A stretch of DNA of 41,777 bases from a virus, in the IMG/VR virus record IMGVR_UViG_3300028115_000044, positions 1 to 41,777 of that record; one strand, 5' to 3'. Below, piece after piece: positions 31,589 to 39,907 of this stretch (position 1 is the first letter of the stretch; each line of letters starts with the position of its first letter). Made by a program: the position numbers and the translations under genes. A model generated the notes under the pieces. The model was not told where the DNA came from and did not search any database. It saw nothing but the letters and a program-made list of their open reading frames with translations.

Positions 31589-33538
31589 ATGGCGAGAAAA
31601 GTTCAAATTACCGATAATTGGATGAGCACTGTGAGTAGCCCGACATATAAATTGTCGCTATATCTTGTGCATCCTGATGTTTGGAATGAACCACTTACAC
31701 TAATGCAATACACTGATGATTTAAGTGATCTGAGACGAGGTGGCAAGGCGGTTTTAATTGCAGAAAATGGTGTAACTACAGAATATGCTATTGATAATTT
31801 AACTATAATGAGTTTTTATGGACCTAGTCCAGATTCAGGTTCAGTACAGAGTGGTGTATTTCAATTTAATTTAACTGAGCCATTAGGATTTAAATTATTA
31901 AATAGAATTCTAAGATATTCAACAGCATTTAACTTTAAAACAATACAACATGCACTATATGTTTTAAAAGTAGAATTTATGGCAAGAGATCCTGAAACGA
32001 GCAGACCAATCAAATATCCCGGTGAATTTTTCTATAGTTTACAAATAAAACAAATTCAAGCACAAGTTACAGAAATGGGAACACGTTATAATATTATTGC
32101 TCATAACGTTCCTAAAACTGCTTCCAGTTTATGTACTTTGAAAATGCCTGTAAAAATTCCTAATGTAAAAAAAGTTAATGATTTATTAACATCATTAGAA
32201 AAAGCATGTAATGAAGCAGAAGTAAAATTAAGAAAAGATGCAAAGATTCAAGATCCAAAGAGTAATCACAAATGGAAATTTGTATTAGATGATAGTGTAA
32301 AATTTACAGTAACACAAAGAATTGATATACCACAAAATCCCGACGGGTCTGGACATAAAATATTCAGTGAAAAGTTTGATTTAGGTTCTCAAAGTTATGC
32401 ATCAACAGGTAATTCGGGTAGTGCAGGTGGACAAAATAGAAAATTATCTGACGAAACATCTGTTGATGAGTTTATTACTGTAGGGTCTAATGTTGTAGAC
32501 TGGCTACAACAAGAACTTACAAAAAACGTTCCTGCGTTTGCTCAACTTAATAAAAAACAAAGGCAAGCAACAGATAATATTTTAAAATCACACATAACTG
32601 TTACTCCTAATGTAACATATGGATCTGCAACTGATCAATACACAAACACTCAAGAGCGAGTAATTACTGTAACAGTAGGTATAGGCAATACATATGCTAC
32701 TCCACAAACTACACCAAAAGCACAGGAAGAAAAAGTTAATAATAGAGAAAATCAAAAGAAATGGTTTGCAGAAATGCCTATTACTAAAAGATATGATTAT
32801 CTTTACAGTGGATTAAACACAGAAATTTTAAGTTTTAATATGAATATTGAAGCAATGTTATATTCTGCGATGGATCCAGCAGCTGGATTAAATTACGCAT
32901 CTGAAAAGGAATCTAAAGTTCCTACTAATCCTACTCCTGTTACAGTCGGTAGCGCAGAAAGGTTAACGAACCAAGATGGAATCCCTACAACAGATTATAG
33001 AGAAAGAAAAGGAAATACAAGAGGGTTTGCTACATTCCTAAGTGAAATACCTGCTTCTAATCAACAAATGTTTGAAAACATGGCATATACATATCAAATG
33101 TCATCAGCATCATCTCAGCAATTAAACGAAGCTCAAGGCAAAGATACTGGAAGTTTAGATGCTTTAGCAGATTTAGAATTTAAACACAGGGATTTAGATT
33201 TTCAACAAATTGAATTAAAAATTAAAGGTGATCCGTTTTGGATGGGTACACCTGGTGTAAAAAGAACAGAATCTGTCATTGCAGCGGATGCATATTTAAT
33301 GACTGATAGTCTAATTCTATTAACAAACTATATGCCAACACAGGTTACTGGTAGGAATTTTACTTATGAATATCAAGGAAAAGGCGAGTTTGACATTGCT
33401 GCCAGCGGAGTATATGAAGTAAGATCAATACAAACCGAGATGAGTGGTGGTGAATTTATACAAACTTTAAAATGTTTTAGAAACAGAAATATTAGTTCTT
33501 ATCTTTTACAAAATGAAATGGAGGTTAGAAGATCATGA
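31589..33538 (+). CDS. Baseplate hub protein, gp27-like by position (649 aa)
   Basis: The protein lies directly before gp5, with an ATGA overlap, which is where the spike's hub partner is expected. The N-terminal part (MARKVQITDNWMSTVSSPTY onward) and GVFQFNLTEPLGFKLLNRIL look like hub beta domains. A Ser/Gly/Asn linker occurs near residues 270-290. The C-terminal part carries LEFKHRDLDFQQIELKIKGD PFWMGTPG, a segment typical of hub proteins that bind the spike. There is no enzymatic motif. Identification as the gp27 counterpart rests on context and fold-like features, not on clear sequence identity. Confidence 0.65.
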   Translation: MARKVQITDNWMSTVSSPTYKLSLYLVHPDVWNEPLTLMQYTDDLSDLRRGGKAVLIAENGVTTEYAIDNLTIMSFYGPSPDSGSVQSGVFQFNLTEPLGFKLLNRILRYSTAFNFKTIQHALYVLKVEFMARDPETSRPIKYPGEFFYSLQIKQIQAQVTEMGTRYNIIAHNVPKTASSLCTLKMPVKIPNVKKVNDLLTSLEKACNEAEVKLRKDAKIQDPKSNHKWKFVLDDSVKFTVTQRIDIPQNPDGSGHKIFSEKFDLGSQSYASTGNSGSAGGQNRKLSDETSVDEFITVGSNVVDWLQQELTKNVPAFAQLNKKQRQATDNILKSHITVTPNVTYGSATDQYTNTQERVITVTVGIGNTYATPQTTPKAQEEKVNNRENQKKWFAEMPITKRYDYLYSGLNTEILSFNMNIEAMLYSAMDPAAGLNYASEKESKVPTNPTPVTVGSAERLTNQDGIPTTDYRERKGNTRGFATFLSEIPASNQQMFENMAYTYQMSSASSQQLNEAQGKDTGSLDALADLEFKHRDLDFQQIELKIKGDPFWMGTPGVKRTESVIAADAYLMTDSLILLTNYMPTQVTGRNFTYEYQGKGEFDIAASGVYEVRSIQTEMSGGEFIQTLKCFRNRNISSYLLQNEMEVRRS

Positions 33539-34752
33539 GCTATACTATACAAACCGGCGGTAAACGAATTCAAAGCAATGTTAAACAAAGTGATACCACT
33601 GGTAGAAATATTATCACTGGAAATTATGTAGGAACTGTTTCAGAGCATTATGATTCATTACATACTGGAAGAATAGGTGTGGTTATTCCTGAATTTGGCA
33701 CTGATGATTCAGTTATTGTTTTATTAGTAACACCATTTGGTGGTGTTACAGAAGCATTAGATTCCGGAAAACAACCGGATGTGTTTGGTAATGATGAAGA
33801 AGGATCCGGCGGTACTCCTAAAAGTTATGGTATGTGGCCACAACCTCCTGCGATCGGTACAGAAGTTCTTGTTGCGTTCACAGCAAGTAGACGTGAGGGA
33901 TTTTTAATTGGTAGTTTTATAAGCAAAGATAGAAATCATATGATGGGAGGTCGTGCTAGTGCTGAAAGTTTCGATGGAACTATCCAACCAGTTGGTGAAA
34001 AAAATCCTTATGACCTAACAGGTGGAACAATCAAACCAAAAGACGAAGTATTTGCTGATACATTAAAAACACAAGGATTAGAAGAAGATTACAGCCGTGG
34101 TCATAGTGGAAGTAGTGCAAGGCGAGAAACACCGAGCCGTGTTTTTGGAATTACAACAAGGGGCGGACACGTCTTCACAATGGATGATGGAACAGCCGAA
34201 GATGCACTAAGTCGTAATATTAGAATCAGAAGTCGCGGCGGCGCACAGATACTAATTGATGACACCAATGAATTTGTATTCATAACTAATCATAAAGGTA
34301 ATGCTTGGATTGAAATAGATGCGGATGGTCGAATTGACGTGTACAGTCAAAATGATATTAGTTATCATTCTGAAGGTGATTTTAATGTACACGCCAAGGG
34401 AAGAATTAATATGGAAAGTGATATTGGTATTAATATTAGAAGTACCGGTAGTGATGGTGTCAAAGTCGATGCAACTACTGCAGACGTTGATGTGTTCGCT
34501 GGTAATGATTTTCAAATACAAGCGGCAGTAAACGGAAATGTAAAGGCGGGAGGCAACTATAAAGAAACTGCTAACCGTATTGATATGAATGGTCCACCCG
34601 CCACTGATGCCAGTAGAATTATTACAAAAGAATTAGTCGGAAATAAAAATATATTAAAGAGTGCAGCTACCCGAGTTCCTGAACATCATCCTTGGAAAGG
34701 TGCAAGTACCATAGAAGAAACATTTGAGACAGCAAAAGGTAATACTGCATAA
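33535..34752 (+). CDS. gp5: Baseplate central spike protein gp5 (without lysozyme domain)
   Basis: A 405-residue spike. An OB-fold occupies about residues 28-135 (GNYVGTVSEHYDSLHTGRIG ... GTEVLVAFTASRREGFLIGS). A linker follows, then repeated beta-helix strands at about 225-350 (ARGRIDV-, INMESDIGINI- and GSDGVKVDA-type octets). T4 gp5 carries a lysozyme domain between OB-fold and beta-helix; here that space holds only about 80 residues with no lysozyme motif. The gene after it encodes a lysozyme-like protein. It trimerises to puncture the outer membrane. Confidence 0.88.
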   Translation: MSYTIQTGGKRIQSNVKQSDTTGRNIITGNYVGTVSEHYDSLHTGRIGVVIPEFGTDDSVIVLLVTPFGGVTEALDSGKQPDVFGNDEEGSGGTPKSYGMWPQPPAIGTEVLVAFTASRREGFLIGSFISKDRNHMMGGRASAESFDGTIQPVGEKNPYDLTGGTIKPKDEVFADTLKTQGLEEDYSRGHSGSSARRETPSRVFGITTRGGHVFTMDDGTAEDALSRNIRIRSRGGAQILIDDTNEFVFITNHKGNAWIEIDADGRIDVYSQNDISYHSEGDFNVHAKGRINMESDIGINIRSTGSDGVKVDATTADVDVFAGNDFQIQAAVNGNVKAGGNYKETANRIDMNGPPATDASRIITKELVGNKNILKSAATRVPEHHPWKGASTIEETFETAKGNTA

Positions 34753-35486
34753 TGGCAACTTATAATCTTCCTAATACAATAAGAGATAAAGATTTAATTG
34801 AGTTTGATCTGTTTACAGTAAAAGACTCGAGCTTGGTTAACGATAAGAAAATTTTACAAAATCTTGAAGCAAGTTCTAGTTTAATTAATACGATTCTAAG
34901 AGAAAAAAAGTGGCGAGGCTACTCTTATATAGAAAATGGTGTTAGAAAAATTGGATATGGATTAACAGCGGGCGCCGAATCAGACGGGTTATCAGAAATT
35001 CAATCATATGGTTATTTTATAGAAGATTTCAAACAAAAAGAAAGAAACTTTAAAAAGTTATTACCGCTTAACTATATTTCACAATCATGCTATGATGCAT
35101 TATTAAGTTTATATTATTATACAGGAACAATAAAAACTATTGGATCTAAATCTAGACGTTTTGATATCAATGATTATGTGATAAATGAAAAATGGCAATA
35201 TATTGCTAGTATACTTGTATTAACGAATGATAATAGAACTATTAGACAATTAGAGGCAAGTATAATGATGCTCGCTGATTATGGAAGTCAAAAAGACAGA
35301 ACTACTATTAGATCGCAAGGCATTCAAGAAATAAGAACATTATATCCGAATAGATTTGATGATACCCTTTCTTTAAAACAAGCAGAATATATCTATTATA
35401 AGGAAACGAAAAGATTTTTACCTCTCATGACGCAAAGTAGAAAGCGCCAAATTGTGAATCAAATAAACAGTGAAATAGATGACTAA
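34752..35486 (+). CDS. Lysozyme-like protein adjacent to gp5 (244 aa)
   Basis: Residues about 44-125 resemble the GH24 (T4 lysozyme) fold. LREKKWRGYSYIENG and RKIGYG (66-70) correspond to the glutamate helix and the first beta-sheet of T4 lysozyme, and YDALLSLYYYTG corresponds to its helical bundle. E51 could be the general acid and E61 would take the place of D20, but the T26 position seems to be Lys or Arg. Activity may therefore be altered or lost. The N-terminal 40 residues and the C-terminal 110 have no motif I recognise. The ATG overlaps the gp5 stop. A role as the detached tail lysozyme is inferred; a structural hub protein is the alternative. Confidence 0.6.
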   Translation: MATYNLPNTIRDKDLIEFDLFTVKDSSLVNDKKILQNLEASSSLINTILREKKWRGYSYIENGVRKIGYGLTAGAESDGLSEIQSYGYFIEDFKQKERNFKKLLPLNYISQSCYDALLSLYYYTGTIKTIGSKSRRFDINDYVINEKWQYIASILVLTNDNRTIRQLEASIMMLADYGSQKDRTTIRSQGIQEIRTLYPNRFDDTLSLKQAEYIYYKETKRFLPLMTQSRKRQIVNQINSEIDD

Positions 35487-35490
35487 ATAT
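35481..35490 (+). promoter_or_regulatory. Late-type promoter (GACTAAATAT) 4 bp before the HNH ATG
   Basis: GACTAAATAT overlaps the stop of the preceding gene and is four bases from the ATG at 35495. The 13-mer ATGACTAAATATT recurs, with identical spacing, before gp25. If used, transcripts would be leaderless or nearly so. Confidence 0.55.
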
Positions 35491-35494
35491 TTGC

Positions 35495-36046
35495 ATGAGT
35501 GTTTTACTTCTTAATGCCGACGGGCAACCATTAAGTCTATTACCGCTAAGTACAATATCTTGGCAATCAGCGGTTAAGGCATTGTTTCAAGACAAAGTTA
35601 GAGTTGTTAAAGAGCATGAAACTCGTGTTCTCCATAGCCCTAGTTTTGAAATGCCACTTCCAACTATTGTTATGTTAAAGCAGTGGCATAGAATGCCTGA
35701 TAAAGCAAAATTTACCCGGCGAAATTTGTTTCTTCGGGATAATTTTCAATGTCAGTATTGCTTTACAGAATTCCGGCAATGTGATTTAACCATAGATCAT
35801 GTATTACCCCGGAGCCACGGTGGCAGAACAAATTGGACAAACTGTACCACCGCATGTAGGAAATGTAATACTGCAAAGTCCAACAACCCAAATGTAAAAC
35901 CAGCAACCCTTCCCGCACAACCAACATACTATCAACTCAATAAAAAATGTTCAAAATTTTTAAAATTTGAAAAAATTCATCCAGATTGGACTCCATATCT
36001 CGCAATTCCTCAAGATATAAAATATTTTGAATCAGAAGTAGCCTAA
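35495..36046 (+). CDS. HNH endonuclease inside the baseplate operon (183 aa)
   Basis: A single-domain HNH nuclease. CQYC (C86, C89) and CRKC (C121, C124) bind zinc, IDHVLPRSHGG gives the catalytic H102, and TNWTNC supplies the conserved Asn. The N-terminal LLNADGQPLSLLPLSTISWQ and KFTRRNLFLRDNFQCQYC segments match the widespread bacterial HNH family, not intron-type homing enzymes. It sits between the lysozyme-like gene and gp25 with its own late-type promoter, and no ribosome site is visible. An AAAAA/TTTTTT stem lies just after its stop (about 36049-36066). Possible roles are late DNA processing or selfish insertion. Confidence 0.88.
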   Translation: MSVLLLNADGQPLSLLPLSTISWQSAVKALFQDKVRVVKEHETRVLHSPSFEMPLPTIVMLKQWHRMPDKAKFTRRNLFLRDNFQCQYCFTEFRQCDLTIDHVLPRSHGGRTNWTNCTTACRKCNTAKSNNPNVKPATLPAQPTYYQLNKKCSKFLKFEKIHPDWTPYLAIPQDIKYFESEVA

Positions 36047-36068
36047 TCCAAAAAGGGCGATTTTTTAT

Positions 36069-36078
36069 GACTAAATAT
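36069..36078 (+). promoter_or_regulatory. Late-type promoter (GACTAAATAT) 4 bp before the gp25 ATG
   Basis: Same decamer and same four-base spacing to the ATG as at 35481-35490. No Shine-Dalgarno sequence is present between it and the start, so gp25 mRNA from this promoter would be leaderless. Confidence 0.6.
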
Positions 36079-36082
36079 TAGT

Positions 36083-36454
36083 ATGAACAAAATAATTGGA
36101 TATACCACACAAAAATCAAATAGAAGTGCAACCATATTAAGTGGATTGGAACTTGCTAAACAGGATCTTCATAACCATTTTAATATCCGTAAGGGTGAAA
36201 AATGGACTAATCCTGATTTTGGTAGTGACTTGCCTTTATATGTGTTTCAACCATTAGATGAGACAACAATACAGTTGATAGAAGAGGACGTCTACAATGT
36301 AGTAAGTTATGATCCTAGATTTGATTTAATTGATAGAAATGTAAGGGTATCAGAAGATGAGCATAGCATCACAGTTAGAATCCAATTACTGTATTTGCCA
36401 ACTACAACAGAAACTGCATTACAGTTAAAGTTTGATAAGGAATTTGATAGGTAA
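36083..36454 (+). CDS. gp25: Baseplate wedge protein gp25
   Basis: A 123-residue gp25/W family wedge protein. LAKQDLHNHFNIRKGEKWTN followed by PDFGSDLPLYVFQPLD is the conserved core, including the (I/V)xxxxGEW/K..P.(F/Y)G pattern of the family. The length matches T4 gp25 (132), which initiates sheath polymerisation. It is followed after five bases by gp6, its wedge partner. Confidence 0.92.
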   Translation: MNKIIGYTTQKSNRSATILSGLELAKQDLHNHFNIRKGEKWTNPDFGSDLPLYVFQPLDETTIQLIEEDVYNVVSYDPRFDLIDRNVRVSEDEHSITVRIQLLYLPTTTETALQLKFDKEFDR

Positions 36455-36459
36455 TAGAA

Positions 36460-39400
36460 ATGGCACAACTAGCAAGACAAAGCAGATTATTCGCTGCAGA
36501 AGATTATACAGCAGTATATGAATCTTATGTAAATGCAAATTTTCAAGCATATGATTTTGATACTATTAGAACATCAATGATCGATTATATTAGAATTAAT
36601 TATGCTGAAAGTTATAACGATTGGGTAGAGAGCGCAGAGTTTGTAGCACTCCTCGATGTTATTGCTATGTTTGGACATAACCTAGCATATCGTATAGATT
36701 TAAATAGCCGCAATAGTTTTTTAAGCACTGCTGAAAGACAAGATAGCGTTTTTAAACTAGCAGAATTTTTAGGTTACCAACCACGCAGAAATATTCCTGC
36801 ATTCGGAAATCTCAAAATCACAAGTGTAAAAACAAACGAGGATGTAATAGGTTCTGCAGGAACTTCATTGGGCGGTAAAGAAATACGTTATGATAACAGT
36901 AATGGAGATGACAATATTGATAACTTTATTACTATTTTGAATAGTATGTTTAATGCTAATTCACAATTCGGTAGCCCATTACAACGCACTAAAATTAATA
37001 ATTCAACTGTAGATTTTTATGGACTTAATAACGTTGCAGATCAAATAACATTTTCATTTACAGGATTTGCCCAAGGAACAAATGTCGATTTTAACGCTGT
37101 TAATGTAAAATTAGATACTACATTAAACGCCATTACGGAACGAAATCCTGATCCTAATGGAAGTTTTACTTTGATGTATAAAAATGATGGCGGCGGCATA
37201 AACTCTAATAATAACGGATTCTTTTTTGGATTTAAGCAAGGCCAATTAGCATTCAAAGACTTTTTAATTGAAGAGCCACTAAGCGGAATGACACTTGATA
37301 TTACTGAAGAAAATATTAACAATTCTGATGTGTGGGTCCAAACAGTCAGTAACGACGGGTCAGTTACAACAGAATGGAAACAAGTTGAATCTTCATATGG
37401 TCATAATATTATCTATAATTATTTAGATCAAAAGGAAAGAAATATCTACGCTGTAAAGTCTAGAGAAAACAATCAAATTAGTATTCAATTTGCAGATGAA
37501 AGTTTTGGTAATCTTCCAACTGGTGTAATTCGTGTATGGTATAGAACAAGTGAAAATATAACTTATGTTTTAAGACCAGATGATATCGGAACAAAGAGAA
37601 TTAATATTAATTATGTTGGATCAGATGGAAATGCATATATTGCCACGTTTGGAGTTCAATTAAAAGAAAATGTTATCAACGCTAGTGCAAGTGAAAGTTT
37701 GGACGATATTAAAACAAATGCGCCACGCATTTATGCAAGCCAGGACCGCATGATCACTGCAGATGATTATAATAGTTATTTGTACACACAAAGCGATAAT
37801 ATTAGAAAAATTAAAGGTACTAACAGGACACACAGTGGACATAGTCGTTATGTTGAACTTCGTGATCCTACTGGTGCATACAAAAACTTAAATTTATTTG
37901 GAACAGATGGAAAACTTTATAAAACGAAAAGAGTAAAAACTTCATTTGCTACTGATATTTCATCAGCATCTGTATTTGAAAATTATATTAAACCTGCCAT
38001 ATCGGATGATGAATTAACAAATCTATATTATAGTGAATTCCAATCTACTTTTGATGATATAGCAAATACTCAAGCAAGGAACGTTGGTTGGATTGAAGAT
38101 ATAATTAACATAACATCGAATTCACCTGCAAGAATTACTACAGACACTTCACATAATTTTCAAACAGGACACATAGTTACTTTTGCAGGTGTTGTTGGTA
38201 TGACTGAACTAAACGGTAATTCTTATTATGTAAGAAGAACAGGCTCAACTAGTTTTGAAATATATTCTGATCCAGCGGCAACATCATCCCCAGTAGATAG
38301 TACAGTCTTTACACCATATACAAGTGGTGGAACTGTCACCAGTGACAACACAAAATATAAATGGCAGCAAATAGGTACATCAACTACAGGATATATTATT
38401 GATACCTCGGGTGATATTAAAAGAATTGGTGCCACAGTATCTGGGTTTTTAAAATATCTACAAGTAGGATGTTTGATTAAATTTAAGACACCAACAGGTG
38501 TTTATATATGGGCAAAATTAAGTAAAAGTTTTGCATATGGATTGGGCGTTGATGGTGTTGATGGTAACCCTACAGGATTAACTGCTGATGGAAACTATGG
38601 TGCAGTTAGTTTAGATAATATAATACCTAATAACAGTACCATTGAAGTAGTATATCCTGCATACGCAAGACAATTTACTTCATTAGAGAGAACACAAATT
38701 ATTAACTTTTTAGAAGCAAAACAAAACTTTGCTTTAAAGTATGATTACATTAACTTAGGTTGGGATATTATTGATAGCGATCCATTACCAACTGACAGTA
38801 ATTATGCATTTCCTAGTGTTTTTGACTATTCAACAACGATAGATCATGATAGCGACCCAGCAACTCCTAACAGAGATAACAACTGGTTAATATATGTATC
38901 ATATGATACATCTAGTCCTACTGATAAATGGGATATTTCAACAAGAACAATCAGGTATAAACTACAGAGCAACCAAATTGATTTTGGTAATATTACTAAT
39001 GAATTACAACTTAATGAAAAGTCTGGTAAATCTCAAAGAGATGTAATTAAAATCAGTAACCTTAATGTTGAAAGTTTACCAAGTTCGGATTTCTACATCT
39101 ACGGATATGAATTTGAAACTAATGGTGATCAAAGTGGTATATATGTGAGTGATACTGTGATATTAGCAATGGTTGATAATAACTCTGATGCTAGACCTGA
39201 CAATCCTAATAGTTATAACGCGGTGGTAACTTCGCCGGTTGCAGATACTACATCTACATATGGCGGTTCATATGGTGATAAACTACGCTTTGAATGGACT
39301 CATATTCCATCTGAAGATGAAATTATTGATCCTAGTTTTACAAATATAATCGATGTTTATGTTTTAACAAGAACATATGATACAGAATATAGATCGTGGC

Positions 39401-39897
39401 TAACTACTAGTAGATTAGATTTAGAGATGCCTGAAGTACCTACTATCAATGAATTGAATAGTTCATTCAAGCAACAAACAAATAGAAAAGCAATGAGCGA
39501 TAGTATAATTTATAGACCTGTAAAATATAAAGTGGTGTTTGGTGATAAAGCAAGCACTGAATTCCAAGCAAAGTTTAGGGTCATCAAAGTTCCTGAAACA
39601 GTATATACTGATAATGAAATCAGAGACAAGGTTGTTAATAGTATTACTAATTTCTTTAATATTGATAATTGGGATTTTGGTGAAACTTTTTATTTTACAG
39701 AACTTGCAGCATATGTACATAAGGAACTAGCAGGAATTGTTAGTAGTTTTGTCATAGTCCCTCAGGGGTCTGATAGTGTGTTTGGTGATCTTTTCCAAAT
39801 TACACCAAACAGCGACGAATTATTGATTCCAGATGTGGATGTAAACGATATTGATATTATTGATAGTATCACAAGAACAAATATTAGGCAAGCATAA
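36460..39897 (+). CDS. gp6: Baseplate wedge protein gp6, enlarged (1145 aa)
   Basis: The N-terminal 120 residues (YIRINYAESYNDWVESAEFV, then NLAYRIDLNSRNSFLSTAER) and the C-terminus (FRVIKVPETVYTDNEIRDKV ... FYFTELAAYVHKELAGI) are typical gp6. T4 gp6 has 660 residues, so nearly 500 are extra. Residues about 548-612 form an inserted beta domain (ITSNSPARITTDTSHNFQTG ... ELNGNSYYVRRTGSTSFEIY) of the type found in many phage baseplate and fibre proteins and annotated as E1-FCCH-like. The wedge dimer connects the hub to the rim. There is no catalytic motif. Confidence 0.9.
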   Translation: MAQLARQSRLFAAEDYTAVYESYVNANFQAYDFDTIRTSMIDYIRINYAESYNDWVESAEFVALLDVIAMFGHNLAYRIDLNSRNSFLSTAERQDSVFKLAEFLGYQPRRNIPAFGNLKITSVKTNEDVIGSAGTSLGGKEIRYDNSNGDDNIDNFITILNSMFNANSQFGSPLQRTKINNSTVDFYGLNNVADQITFSFTGFAQGTNVDFNAVNVKLDTTLNAITERNPDPNGSFTLMYKNDGGGINSNNNGFFFGFKQGQLAFKDFLIEEPLSGMTLDITEENINNSDVWVQTVSNDGSVTTEWKQVESSYGHNIIYNYLDQKERNIYAVKSRENNQISIQFADESFGNLPTGVIRVWYRTSENITYVLRPDDIGTKRININYVGSDGNAYIATFGVQLKENVINASASESLDDIKTNAPRIYASQDRMITADDYNSYLYTQSDNIRKIKGTNRTHSGHSRYVELRDPTGAYKNLNLFGTDGKLYKTKRVKTSFATDISSASVFENYIKPAISDDELTNLYYSEFQSTFDDIANTQARNVGWIEDIINITSNSPARITTDTSHNFQTGHIVTFAGVVGMTELNGNSYYVRRTGSTSFEIYSDPAATSSPVDSTVFTPYTSGGTVTSDNTKYKWQQIGTSTTGYIIDTSGDIKRIGATVSGFLKYLQVGCLIKFKTPTGVYIWAKLSKSFAYGLGVDGVDGNPTGLTADGNYGAVSLDNIIPNNSTIEVVYPAYARQFTSLERTQIINFLEAKQNFALKYDYINLGWDIIDSDPLPTDSNYAFPSVFDYSTTIDHDSDPATPNRDNNWLIYVSYDTSSPTDKWDISTRTIRYKLQSNQIDFGNITNELQLNEKSGKSQRDVIKISNLNVESLPSSDFYIYGYEFETNGDQSGIYVSDTVILAMVDNNSDARPDNPNSYNAVVTSPVADTTSTYGGSYGDKLRFEWTHIPSEDEIIDPSFTNIIDVYVLTRTYDTEYRSWLTTSRLDLEMPEVPTINELNSSFKQQTNRKAMSDSIIYRPVKYKVVFGDKASTEFQAKFRVIKVPETVYTDNEIRDKVVNSITNFFNIDNWDFGETFYFTELAAYVHKELAGIVSSFVIVPQGSDSVFGDLFQITPNSDELLIPDVDVNDIDIIDSITRTNIRQA

Positions 39898-39907
39898 GGT
39901 ACATTAA

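Noticed and set aside
35495-36046. HNH gene as part of an intron or intein
   Set aside because: Neighbouring genes are intact and not split, and no splice-site structure is visible.
39463-39720. Minus-strand frames opposite gp6 and gp7
   Set aside because: Shadows of AT-rich coding sequence with Ile/Cys/Phe-rich composition; the plus-strand genes are clearly real.
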